Shown here in pieces: positions 25,330 through 34,243 of a stretch of DNA of 64,000 nt. The position numbers were made by a program, and so were the translations under genes. The notes below the pieces were generated by a model. It had not been told where the DNA came from and made no database searches. It saw only the letters and a program-made list of their open reading frames with translations. How positions within the stretch are numbered: position 1 is the stretch's first letter; each line of letters opens with the position of its first letter. The stretch comes from Caldifarciminota bacterium (GTDB taxonomy: Bacteria > Hydrothermota > Tepidihabitantia > SM23-42): contig CP070686.1 of the NCBI GenBank assembly GCA_020353055.1, forward strand, positions 776,904 to 840,903, written 5' to 3'.

Positions 25330-25363
25330 ACAACCTCCTTGATGGATATATTCAAATGGCTGA

Positions 25364-25388
25364 TCGGTATGCCCTGATCCCATACCGA
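25364..25388. promoter_or_regulatory. Inverted repeat upstream of the SnoaL-like gene
   Basis: TCGGTATG (25364-25371) and CATACCGA (25381-25388), perfect 8-bp arms separated by 9 nt, 35-60 nt upstream of the start. It could be a regulator site or an mRNA stem; no T run follows. Confidence 0.35.
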
Positions 25389-25583
25389 CTTGCTATCGCA
25401 TGATACTACCAATCTTCACGAAAAACTCACAGATATTGTCACACCACGCCTCGGAAAATGTACACAGAAGAACTATGCATCAAAGCTTAATGGATATGCA
25501 CCTACAACTGCCCGCAAATATCGAATACTCGACTCGATTCACGAGCTTAACCGTAATAGAAGATGAGAGTGGAATATGCCAAC

Positions 25584-26648
25584 TTATTTACTGCAACGTA
25601 GACCTTCAGGATATCGCGCAACCAAAATCCTTTGGCTATCCGGAATTCCCCGCAGAAATTCCGTATCCGAATAGGACCTTTTGATCAAGTCATGATTCGC
25701 CTCGAAATTATAATCCTCGAACAAGGCGGTCATATTACCTGCAGTACCGGCGACAATATCGATGATCTTTACCGGTTCGTTACATGAATAGTCAAATGCA
25801 CCGAAATCAACGTAGCGAATAACCGGATTCGATTTACTCCTATAATATATGCGGCCGTTTCCAACATCATAAACTATGCCGAACATAGTATGATTGACCG
25901 AAACCTTATCCAGGATCCCATAAGCGTAATCAACAGGGGGCACCCCGGCATCTGCGTCCCATTCCTGAACCCCGGCAGCCGCCCAGACAAAACGCTTTAC
26001 CGAGTTGCTTGCCGACGCAAAAGGCTCTACTGTTTCGTCCCCGGTATGTCTTTCATAGAGGTATAGCGAGTATGCATATGTACTGTTAGTGAGCGCCGAG
26101 ACTGGAAGATCATCCCCGGTGAATGCGACCATATCACCCTCCAGGAATTCGATTGCTGCCGCCTGACCGGTCCGGTCACATACCAGAAAATGCAGGGGAG
26201 TGGCACGCCTTGCTATTCTGACAACATCATTACTGGCGATCACCTCATCGACCGTTGAAAAGTTATCCAACTGATACTGAATCCACTGTAGGCCCGATAA
26301 TCCATTACGGGAATCGAGATGAGGATACTCGGTCTGTTCAAGCCACATGAGCTCAATGACCAAACCGGCTTCATTCATACCACCCAGTGGAAATTCTCTA
26401 CCGTATTGATTGAATGTAATGCTTCCATACTTTGCCACCCACTGTGCAGGATTATCTCGAGTCAGCGCAGTCTTAACAACACCGTGCTTGTTAACCATGA
26501 TCAGGCAATGCTCGGCATGCCAATCATAATTCTTACCATATATCCATTCCCCGTCATTCATGAAACAGAACGTTGTGCAAGCAACTGCGCGGTTTGTGAG
26601 AGGTACCAGAACGATCACTAGCATTACTACATACTTAACTATTTTCAT
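25584..26648 (-). CDS. C59-type linear amide C-N hydrolase (choloylglycine hydrolase / penicillin acylase family)
   Basis: 354-aa exported Ntn-hydrolase. Signal peptide ends so that processing would expose the nucleophile Cys: AVACTTFCFMNDGEWIYGKNYDWH. Other family features are FNQYGREFPLGGMNEAGLVIELMWL and RRATPLHFLVCDRTGQAAAIEF. Candidates for substrate are bile-salt-like amides, penicillin V or acyl-homoserine lactones. Monocistronic. Confidence 0.85.
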   Translation of the reverse strand: MKIVKYVVMLVIVLVPLTNRAVACTTFCFMNDGEWIYGKNYDWHAEHCLIMVNKHGVVKTALTRDNPAQWVAKYGSITFNQYGREFPLGGMNEAGLVIELMWLEQTEYPHLDSRNGLSGLQWIQYQLDNFSTVDEVIASNDVVRIARRATPLHFLVCDRTGQAAAIEFLEGDMVAFTGDDLPVSALTNSTYAYSLYLYERHTGDETVEPFASASNSVKRFVWAAAGVQEWDADAGVPPVDYAYGILDKVSVNHTMFGIVYDVGNGRIYYRSKSNPVIRYVDFGAFDYSCNEPVKIIDIVAGTAGNMTALFEDYNFEANHDLIKRSYSDTEFLRGIPDSQRILVARYPEGLRCSK

Positions 26649-26903
26649 CCTTTACTCCCTCGCTTATTCGTTCAGCAATAAATCAGCCAACCAACCTAAA
26701 ACCCATCCAACGGAAATGATCCTGAAATTTCTCAGTCTTCATCACTAACCCATGTACAAATTACTGATTATTATCAAAAATGTGTCACGGGCATTGTCAC
26801 ATCAACTTAAGCAATAGGCAAAAGCATATCCACAAATGTCTGATCGCTATTCTTCCGCTGGAAATGACCAGGCTGTTTTATGGAACAAACACTGCACGTC
26901 AAA

Positions 26904-27617
26904 TCAAGAATTCCCGTGTATTTCCGGCGCTGCTATTACACCGTCACTCAGATATAACACGCGGTCCGCATAGTCTGATATTCGTTCATCGTGACTGGCT
27001 ATGATAACACAACGGTTTTCTTCATTAACAGATCTTCTCAATAATCCAACAATGCCCATGCCTTGTTTTGTAGCCAGACTACCCGTCGGCTCATCAGCAA
27101 TAATCAATGGAGCCCCGTTTACCAGCGCACGCGCCACTGCAACACGCTGCTTTTCTCCCTGGCTAAGTGTTCGCGGTGAGGCCTTGCTCAATTGCTTCAC
27201 CTCAAATCTATCCAGAAAATCCATAGCCCGAATGAATGCTTCCTTCCCACGCAAACCTCCGAATTTCATAACCAACATGACATTATCCAACACAGTTAAC
27301 GAGTCGATCAGGTTAAACGTCTGGAAAATAAAGCCGATCCGGACTGCACGCAGTCTCTGCAATTCCCGGTTTGAGTATTCCTTTACCTCTCGCCCAAATA
27401 TGTAAACAGTCCCCTCAGTAGGACTCTGTAATCCTGCAAGAAGTGTCAGCAATGTTGTCTTGCCACTGCCGCTCGGCCCCAATATCAAGATCAACTCTCC
27501 AAGGTGTGCTCGAAAAGATACCTTCTTCAAAGCAAGCGTCTCACGGCCATAACTACCGTATGCCTTTGTCACATCAATAAGACTGACTACTTCAGACAAC
27601 TGATTGCTCTGTATCAT
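26904..27617 (-). CDS. ABC transporter ATP-binding protein (LolD/MacB type)
   Basis: 237-aa ATPase. Walker A LGPSGSGKTTLL, Q-loop IFQTFNLIDSL, signature LSQGEKQRVAVARAL, Walker B LIIADEPTGSL, H-loop IIASHDERI. This is the LolD/FtsE/MacB class working with FtsX-type permeases, which move lipids, lipoproteins or peptides rather than importing small solutes. It overlaps the permease gene by 4 nt (ATGA) and is the last gene of the lipid operon. Confidence 0.92.
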   Translation of the reverse strand: MIQSNQLSEVVSLIDVTKAYGSYGRETLALKKVSFRAHLGELILILGPSGSGKTTLLTLLAGLQSPTEGTVYIFGREVKEYSNRELQRLRAVRIGFIFQTFNLIDSLTVLDNVMLVMKFGGLRGKEAFIRAMDFLDRFEVKQLSKASPRTLSQGEKQRVAVARALVNGAPLIIADEPTGSLATKQGMGIVGLLRRSVNEENRCVIIASHDERISDYADRVLYLSDGVIAAPEIHGNS

Positions 27618-28714
27618 TTAAATACCTCAAGCGGATAAATATGTTTCAACTTGCGATTCGGGATAACGGAGCTAGCTAAACTGATCACTCCAACAGCTGC
27701 GGTTACAAGCATTATTTGGCTCATTGAAGTCACCGTAGAAACTTCCGGGGAAACCTTTTCGACCAGGCGTACAAGAGGGAAGAAAGACAATAGAGCTAAT
27801 ACCACTCCAGTTCCCGCCAGTATGAGTCCCTGTTTTATCACAAGACTTGGAATAAACCCATTTGGGGCACCAAGTGCTTTCATTACTGCAAAATCCCTTC
27901 TCCTTTCAAGCACATTAATAGTGAGGATCAAGCTCAGGATCGTCATCAAAACAATGGCCCCTATCAATGCCACGACATAAAGCAAGGGTAGAAAACCTGA
28001 CTCCATTTCTTGTATGTTGTTTTCAAGAAATGTTTTATGATCATAAACAGCTACATCTGGTATATTCGATGTGATAAGATCAACAATATCAAGAGAATCT
28101 GCCCCTTCATCCTTCATTACCTGATAACACGACACAATCTCGGGAAATCCGGATATCTCCTGCGCTTTCTTCAGCGCTACAAATGCGTACTGAATGACAA
28201 ACATGTTCGTCCCTCTACTGAAACCAGCCACTGACAGGGTATCGTCTTTTATTATGACATCGTCACCGATCGACACATCATATTTCGCGGCAAATGAGCG
28301 GTCAAGCACAATTTCGTTATTATCACTTACTCCGCGCCCACGGACTATTGCCGGTGGTCCACCCCTCCTTGATTCAAGATCATATCCAGTCAGGTAGACT
28401 ATAGGCGCACAGTCCTTCATCTTAACTGATACCATTACGAATAATATCGGCGAAACAGCACTAACACCGGCAAGGTTACTCATTATATCGCCGTGCGTGC
28501 CCGTCAGCATTGAAGTACTTCTTAGGATATTTGTTGCGTGGCGCTGCAATACCCACAAATCTGCGTCATTACTACGCACATACTCAACAGAGCCTTCTGC
28601 CACGCCTTGATAAACTGACAACAGAAACAGCATTAGCGTCACACAAAGAGCCACCCCTAATACGGTAAGGAAGAATCTTAGGGGTTGACCAAACAGTATC
28701 TTCAGGGTGTACAT
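27614..28714 (-). CDS. FtsX-like ABC transporter permease
   Basis: 366 aa, MacB/LolC topology: one N-terminal helix (about 12-32), a periplasmic domain (about 35-245, MacB_PCD-like), then three helices with the FtsX core ILSLILTINVLERRRDFAVMKALGAPNGFI (RRRDFAVMKALGA is the family signature). Preceded 6 nt upstream by the aldolase gene and overlapping the ATPase gene. The cluster context suggests lipid or lipid-linked cargo. Confidence 0.88.
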   Translation of the reverse strand: MYTLKILFGQPLRFFLTVLGVALCVTLMLFLLSVYQGVAEGSVEYVRSNDADLWVLQRHATNILRSTSMLTGTHGDIMSNLAGVSAVSPILFVMVSVKMKDCAPIVYLTGYDLESRRGGPPAIVRGRGVSDNNEIVLDRSFAAKYDVSIGDDVIIKDDTLSVAGFSRGTNMFVIQYAFVALKKAQEISGFPEIVSCYQVMKDEGADSLDIVDLITSNIPDVAVYDHKTFLENNIQEMESGFLPLLYVVALIGAIVLMTILSLILTINVLERRRDFAVMKALGAPNGFIPSLVIKQGLILAGTGVVLALLSFFPLVRLVEKVSPEVSTVTSMSQIMLVTAAVGVISLASSVIPNRKLKHIYPLEVFK

Positions 28715-28720
28715 GGACCG

Positions 28721-29809
28721 CTACTCAAACATCGGGACTTCGGTCTGCAGTTTCCCCTCAATGCGAGTGAAAATATCATCGAAGGTTGGTCCCGTAATTG
28801 TAAGTCCATGGTTCTTCAGACCTACTGTCGTACACGCTGGCGTATCGGTCCTCTTGAGCAGCGCAATCACCTCCTCGGCTAATTCCTGCGTACCGCACGG
28901 GTAGTTTTGATGTGTGCACAAAACACCATCCATCCATGCATGGACATGGACGATCGCCCCGACTTCTGGAAAGGTTTGGTATATCAGGGTGTGTTCAATT
29001 GCGTCGACTGAAACCCTTGCTCGCGGATCATGTTCGGGGGGTACGCTCACAAGGATATGCCGTGTTCCTTCATCATATCCGTTCACGAGCAATATATCAT
29101 GCCCAATACCTTTGAGATCTGCTTTGTCAACGCCACGCGCCGTCATCCAAAATGTACTGGTTCCCAGTTCCGGAATTTTTTCGCGAACGCTGAGATTACC
29201 GTAGCTAAGCCCTTTTATCTCAAAGAGCTCATACAAATGAGCGATATCTTCTTTATTGAGAACATCGTGCAGAGGAAAAGGTGCCGGCAAGACGCCAAGG
29301 TTCTTCATTACTCGCCCATAGTGTTTTAGCTCCTCTACTGCCGGTGTGGTCTTCCAGTACGGCGACGGTAACTCGGTGTTGATTGTGTTGCGAATGACCA
29401 AACGCGAACCCACGATAGGAAGCATATTTTCGTATACTTTCCGTGCATCAAAAGGATAGTGATAGAAACCAACCTCCGGTGTAATAAGATAAATCTCAGG
29501 CACTTCTCCACCACCCGAAGGAACAAGACAAAGAAAAAGGTTGGACAGCGTCTTAACCAGCGCCGTATAACAAGTTGAACGCAGATCTTCTACATTCCTA
29601 TCCAGCGCAACCAGAGATACTACAAATTCAGCCTGAGATTTCCTCTTGAATGCTTCCAAGTCACTCATATTAACTAGATTCAGCACGAACTTGACTCTGT
29701 CCTCGATCGGGGCAACTACGTGTCCTTGTTCTTCGAATTCCTTGATGATCGCCTCCCCGATCTTGTCACGGGCTGGATCGATATCGGCTCTATTAACCGC
29801 AAATTTCAT
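28721..29809 (-). CDS. Class II aldolase/adducin family protein with extra N-terminal domain
   Basis: 362 aa; class II aldolase domains are normally about 210-250 aa. The C-terminal half has the fold's landmarks: GLSYGNLSVREK (N-terminal substrate/metal region), STFWMTARGVDKADL, AIVHVHAWMDGV (metal His pair) and TVGLKNHGLTITG (third His). The N-terminal ~170 residues are unassigned. Possible reactions include retro-aldol cleavage of a sugar phosphate or a dehydratase as in MtnB. BtaA-type chemistry next door releases methylthioadenosine, so a salvage role is conceivable; that is inference. Start at 29809 follows GGGAGG. Confidence 0.8.
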   Translation of the reverse strand: MKFAVNRADIDPARDKIGEAIIKEFEEQGHVVAPIEDRVKFVLNLVNMSDLEAFKRKSQAEFVVSLVALDRNVEDLRSTCYTALVKTLSNLFLCLVPSGGGEVPEIYLITPEVGFYHYPFDARKVYENMLPIVGSRLVIRNTINTELPSPYWKTTPAVEELKHYGRVMKNLGVLPAPFPLHDVLNKEDIAHLYELFEIKGLSYGNLSVREKIPELGTSTFWMTARGVDKADLKGIGHDILLVNGYDEGTRHILVSVPPEHDPRARVSVDAIEHTLIYQTFPEVGAIVHVHAWMDGVLCTHQNYPCGTQELAEEVIALLKRTDTPACTTVGLKNHGLTITGPTFDDIFTRIEGKLQTEVPMFE

Positions 29810-29888
29810 AACGCCTCCCATCTAATACATTGTAATCATGAAAAAAACTAACTGACAAGAATTACGATCTGCAAAATACAATATCATT

Positions 29889-31268
29889 TCACTGCTCTGT
29901 TACATCCCGTGCGACCATATCTGAAAATGACTCTCTACGTCGAAGCAGGCGATGTTCGCCATTCTTAACAGCAGCGATTGCTGGACGAGGAAACCCGAAT
30001 GACGATTCCCAAGAGGTAAAATACGCACCGCTGTCCATAATTGCAATAACCTCCCCAGGATTTACAGGCGGCATTCGTTTATTACGATATATTGTGTCTC
30101 CGGCAAAGCAAACCGGACCGATAATTGTGACTTTCTCTGTAAGAGGGCGGTACATATCGTTGCAAACATATACTTCATGATACTCGTAGTAAGTAGGGGT
30201 CGCTACTGTTCCAATACCACCATCCGTTAATAGCCATTTTCTAATCCCGGAACGTTCTTTCGTTCCGATTACCGTCAACAATAAGAGCTGGTTGGGACTC
30301 GCTATACACCGGCCGGGCTCAAGTATCAATTCCGGCAGGTCATCAGCGCTGAACAAATAATACAATCCATCAGTAACAGCCTCGGCAAAATCTCTGAAAC
30401 TGAATCTGTCCCTTGAACTGATGCCTGACGGCAGACGCTCCCAGCCTTGATATAGAAGCATCTCCCAGGTCGTCATCTCCCGGGTGGTTATCGAGGCAAA
30501 ACCTCCACCGACATCGAATATCCTTATGTCATGACCCATCTTTCGTGTACGATCAACAACCGGCTTCAATTGCTTAAGCACTCGATAGTAATCCCTTGGG
30601 TAGCGAATACCCGTACCAACATGGAACTGAAAACCATCAAAACGAATCCTATCGAAGTCTGGGAGTCTTTCAAGAACCCATTCAACCTCACCACCCTTAG
30701 TATCGAGACCGAATGCACAACCCTTTCGGCTCCCCGTAGCCGTTCCCTTATTCATTTTCCTGGGAATAAAATCTGGATTGAGACGCAGCAAAACATGCGC
30801 CTCTCTGTCAATCGATTCGCAGACAGCCTGCAGCGCTTTTAGTTCTGAAATAGAATCAATAATAATAAAACGGACGTGATTCTCGAGACACAGCCGGTGT
30901 AGGATTTCCGGTTTATATGGACCATTAATGATGATTTCTTCGCCTCGAAACCCGATGTGTAGTGCTAATTTCAACTCAAACTCACTCATTACTTCGGCCT
31001 TTAGACCCGATTTCATCAATATGCGCGCTACCCCCGGCACCGAATTGCACTTAAACGCGTAATGGACTGTAAACCTTCCAGGATAACAGTTCTTGAATGC
31101 CCGCTGAAACCTTTGGGCAGTATCGGTAAGACCATTCTCGTTGACAACATGAAGCGGCGTGCCATAGATCTTTGCAAGAGTTACGGTGCTACATCCACCT
31201 ACTGATAATTCCCCACGACTACCGATCTCCAAACCCCACGCTTCCACCATTAGCGGCTCCACTTTCAC
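29889..31268 (-). CDS. Fold-type III PLP decarboxylase (LysA/ornithine decarboxylase-like)
   Basis: 459-aa enzyme of the Orn/DAP/Arg decarboxylase-2 family. PLP-Lys region VHYAFKCNSVPGVARIL; phosphate-binding FDVGGGFAS; HVGTGIRYP; EPGRCIAS; C-terminal GPVCFAGDTIYR and MDSGAYFTSWESSFG completing the active site across the dimer. The family covers DAP, ornithine, lysine and carboxynorspermidine decarboxylases. The setting in a lipid operon, rather than with lysine genes, suggests a non-DAP substrate, perhaps an amino acid head group. GTG start after AAGGAGG; 9 nt after the BcerS-like gene. Confidence 0.87.
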   Translation of the reverse strand: MKVEPLMVEAWGLEIGSRGELSVGGCSTVTLAKIYGTPLHVVNENGLTDTAQRFQRAFKNCYPGRFTVHYAFKCNSVPGVARILMKSGLKAEVMSEFELKLALHIGFRGEEIIINGPYKPEILHRLCLENHVRFIIIDSISELKALQAVCESIDREAHVLLRLNPDFIPRKMNKGTATGSRKGCAFGLDTKGGEVEWVLERLPDFDRIRFDGFQFHVGTGIRYPRDYYRVLKQLKPVVDRTRKMGHDIRIFDVGGGFASITTREMTTWEMLLYQGWERLPSGISSRDRFSFRDFAEAVTDGLYYLFSADDLPELILEPGRCIASPNQLLLLTVIGTKERSGIRKWLLTDGGIGTVATPTYYEYHEVYVCNDMYRPLTEKVTIIGPVCFAGDTIYRNKRMPPVNPGEVIAIMDSGAYFTSWESSFGFPRPAIAAVKNGEHRLLRRRESFSDMVARDVTEQ

Positions 31269-31277
31269 GAATCCTCC

Positions 31278-32390
31278 TTAGATTTTCTTTTCGTAAATTG
31301 CATAATACTTATAGGGTCTAAGGCCTAAATGTCCCGAAACCCGTATCGCAGCAACATTGGTATCCGACATCCATGTCGTAGACAAAACACTGTAACGCAA
31401 GGCGATCGCGCACATTGAATCAAGCAATAACTTGTACACTCGTGACCCCTGATAGCCTTTTTTTATACCAACTGCGTAGATCATAATTTCCTTGATACGC
31501 CGTCTCTTTAAAAGCAATTTTGGTAAATTAACCGTTTTCATTTTTCCTCTCAGCGGTTGAAGTATTGGGTTTATATTCAAAACACACTGAAGCACGCCCA
31601 CCGGCTCACCGTTGTTTTCAACGATGACGACTAGTTTAGGATACGTAATAAAAAAAAGATACTTGGCAGAAAATGAGTACTCCTCACGAGTTAGTGGCAG
31701 GAAGTGCCAGTTGTCCGAGAAAGCTTCATTGTAAACCTCGCGAATACGCTCAAGCTCAGCCTTCATATTGAATAAATTGAAATATCGTACGGAAAATCCC
31801 CCGCTCCTTTTGGGAAATGAAACCGCTCCATAATGCTGAAGCACAAAATCATTGATCGCCGTATTGATCCGCGTATGGAGCAGACGCTGTCGGTAGAAAC
31901 CACTCCCTTCCAGCAATTTTCCATAATATTCTCTATTATATGTCTCGAAGAATCTCGGAGCCTCATCGAATTTGTCTATTTTCAACCCCAACTCAGAGTA
32001 GTGATTGGGATTAAAAGGTCCCTCAATAAGCTCGGCACCAGCGCCCCTGCAATACCGTTCAACAGCATCAAACATCCTGCCCGTCGATTCCTCATCTTTT
32101 ACCGCTTCAAGGAAGCCGAAGAACGCTGCTTTTTCCCCGAATTTCTCCCAATGTCTGGAGTTTATTACAACCACGCAACGCGCTGATGGTTTGTCATTTT
32201 TGTAACACACAAATAGCTGCAGAGTGGCATTCGTGAAGTAGGGATTGCTATGAGGATCCAATGTACGTCGCACTTCCGACTCCAGAGGCGCAACCCAGTT
32301 CGGATCTGCTTCATAGATTCGACCTGGCAATTCAAGAAAATCTATCATCACCTTCTCATCGCTAACGGACACGACCTTGTACTTACTCAT
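31278..32390 (-). CDS. GNAT-fold YghO/BcerS-like protein
   Basis: 370 aa. The sequence fits the large two-lobed GNAT family containing E. coli YghO and the bacterial ceramide synthase BcerS: IYEADPNWVAPLESEVRRTLDPHSNPYF near the start, GAELIEGPFNPNHYSELGL in the middle, NEAFSDNWHFLPLTREEYSFSAKYL, and the C-terminal acetyl-CoA-type segment AVGIKKGYQGSRVYKLLLDSM. N-acylation of an amino-lipid backbone is the family-based guess. It overlaps the BtaA-fusion gene by 4 nt (ATGA) and precedes the decarboxylase by 9 nt. Confidence 0.78.
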   Translation of the reverse strand: MSKYKVVSVSDEKVMIDFLELPGRIYEADPNWVAPLESEVRRTLDPHSNPYFTNATLQLFVCYKNDKPSARCVVVINSRHWEKFGEKAAFFGFLEAVKDEESTGRMFDAVERYCRGAGAELIEGPFNPNHYSELGLKIDKFDEAPRFFETYNREYYGKLLEGSGFYRQRLLHTRINTAINDFVLQHYGAVSFPKRSGGFSVRYFNLFNMKAELERIREVYNEAFSDNWHFLPLTREEYSFSAKYLFFITYPKLVVIVENNGEPVGVLQCVLNINPILQPLRGKMKTVNLPKLLLKRRRIKEIMIYAVGIKKGYQGSRVYKLLLDSMCAIALRYSVLSTTWMSDTNVAAIRVSGHLGLRPYKYYAIYEKKI

Positions 32391-34243
32391 TTCTTCCTTA
32401 TACGCTCAACCACATATGCCCGGTAGATAAAAGAAAGATCCCGCTTATGCAATTCTGCCGCAAGCTCTTTTTCTTGTTCGATACAGCCAGCAAGGCTGGC
32501 AGGCCTTGCGCGCGGCACCAGTAGGTTACGGTATGTCACGACCGCCCCGTTTTTTGCCACGCGTACCGTCTCTCGAAGGAGTTTTTCTACCTCATTCTTC
32601 GGCATCCACTCGAAGATATTAGTAAAATTAAATCGCGAAATATAATTCGGCGGCAGTGCGACAAAGTAATCCTCACAAGATGCGCAGACAGGTTCGATAC
32701 GGTCAACCCGCCTTCGAATTATATCGAAGTTCTCTTTGCGCAAATAAACCGGGAGATGCCGCAAACTGTAGAACCGGCCCAATAGAATATACGCAAGAAA
32801 GTTATTTTCCTTAAGTGGCAGATCCACAACCGCCCGTTTGATAATGCCTCTAAAATGAACACCGAACGAAAATGAACTTTCTAACTGCAAGAAAAAAGCT
32901 TTGTCAAACAAAAAAGTCATTATTGACCGGCTAAGGAGTACCCGTGTGAAGAAACGCCAGCGGCTATTATTCCATTTCTTCTCATACAGACTCTTCCTTT
33001 CCGAGATGCTATTGGTAGCAAAAAGCTCTACTGGTAGAGACTTGCCCATTAACCTACAGAACCATTTGCGCAGCAAGTGCATGTAGAACTCATATCGACC
33101 GGAATGGATCACGCCGGCATCGATCTTATTTGTTGCCTCATCCCAGTAAGCACGGCTTTCCTCCATGAGGTATGGACGAATTTCACTGTACAACTCAAGA
33201 CGCCGTGTTGATGGTATCACACCCAGAAATTCCAGCATTGTATCGTAACTCAGTGTTTTAAATGCCGCCATCTTCAAATCCAGAAGATAATTCTGAAACG
33301 GATTCAGGTCTAGTGATATTATCTTACGTGGGTTGTCTATCAGAAAAGCCAGAACATTACAACCACCAGACGTTATCGAGAAGACAACGTCATCATGGTT
33401 GATGTTAAAGGCTGCTCTATCGATCTCGGGGTCTTCCCAACACTGAGCATAGAGAATATCTGCAAAGACTTTCTTTTGAGCAACCGCTTTAACAGGCTCA
33501 GATTTCTCCTCAATCTTATCATCTATTGCTTGGCGAGTAATTCCCTTACGGGTGTGTACAATCGCCCAATCGACGACCGCTGGCAGACCGATCAGGATAG
33601 CATAAAGCAATGACCCAAAAATTGACGCAACCACAAATCCGGGAATAAAGAGCATGTACAACGCATTGTGCCGGAACCCATCCTTATTGATCAGCAATCC
33701 CTCAGATGCATCACGCAACGCTCGTATACTACGCAAGTCCGGTAATATTCGCGGCACACGTGCCTTGTAAGAATCAAACCGTTCACCAAACTGGCGCCTT
33801 AATGACTGCTCTTCATATATGATTAGTTGCGTGTAATGGATGTAGAGAACGATCGGCATTGCTAAAGCAACGGGTTTTAAACATAACGCAAATCCGCAAT
33901 ATGCTATCAGATCAGCCAAGTATATGGGATTTCTCACCAAAACATAGGGACCTTGCATGGTCAACTTATCCTTCCGGACACGAAAAGACATCATCCTCTG
34001 CGACGATAATATACTGCCTGCCCACATACGGATGAATGAGGCAACCACCATCAGTAAGGCGACAAAAAGATAGCCGATGAACTGTGCCCAGTCAGGCGCC
34101 AGCCCAAACCAGTTGCCGATTATTAAAATGTTGTCTGCGGTACCAGGATAAGCGAGGAATGACAACAAACAGATGACCAGTATAATACTGAAGGAAATGA
34201 AAATGCGCGCCTCAAATTCGAACTGACGCCATTTATCCAGCAT
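32387..34243 (-). CDS. Fusion of ICMT-like methyltransferase and BtaA-type (DUF3419) 3-amino-3-carboxypropyltransferase
   Basis: 618-aa two-domain protein. Residues about 1-190: polytopic ICMT/PEMT-like domain with GPYVLVRNPIYLADLIAY and EEQSLRRQFGERFDSYKARVPRILPD, then two further helices. Residues about 255-618: DUF3419/BtaA domain with LYAQCWEDPEIDRAAF, VVFSITSGGCNVLAFLIDNP, ISLDLNPFQNYLLDLKMAAF, and ENNFLAYILLGRFY. BtaA moves the 3-amino-3-carboxypropyl group of SAM to diacylglycerol to give a homoserine ether lipid, releasing methylthioadenosine; a separate methyltransferase (BtaB, soluble) then makes DGTS. Here a membrane methyltransferase is fused instead. Start at 34243 follows AAGGAGAGG; it overlaps the kinase gene by 11 nt. 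Confidence 0.88.
   Translation of the reverse strand: MLDKWRQFEFEARIFISFSIILVICLLSFLAYPGTADNILIIGNWFGLAPDWAQFIGYLFVALLMVVASFIRMWAGSILSSQRMMSFRVRKDKLTMQGPYVLVRNPIYLADLIAYCGFALCLKPVALAMPIVLYIHYTQLIIYEEQSLRRQFGERFDSYKARVPRILPDLRSIRALRDASEGLLINKDGFRHNALYMLFIPGFVVASIFGSLLYAILIGLPAVVDWAIVHTRKGITRQAIDDKIEEKSEPVKAVAQKKVFADILYAQCWEDPEIDRAAFNINHDDVVFSITSGGCNVLAFLIDNPRKIISLDLNPFQNYLLDLKMAAFKTLSYDTMLEFLGVIPSTRRLELYSEIRPYLMEESRAYWDEATNKIDAGVIHSGRYEFYMHLLRKWFCRLMGKSLPVELFATNSISERKSLYEKKWNNSRWRFFTRVLLSRSIMTFLFDKAFFLQLESSFSFGVHFRGIIKRAVVDLPLKENNFLAYILLGRFYSLRHLPVYLRKENFDIIRRRVDRIEPVCASCEDYFVALPPNYISRFNFTNIFEWMPKNEVEKLLRETVRVAKNGAVVTYRNLLVPRARPASLAGCIEQEKELAAELHKRDLSFIYRAYVVERIRKK

Noticed and set aside
29889-31268. 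Simple assignment as diaminopimelate decarboxylase (lysA)
   Set aside because: The family fits but no lysine gene is nearby and the operon is lipid-like; substrate left open and no symbol given.
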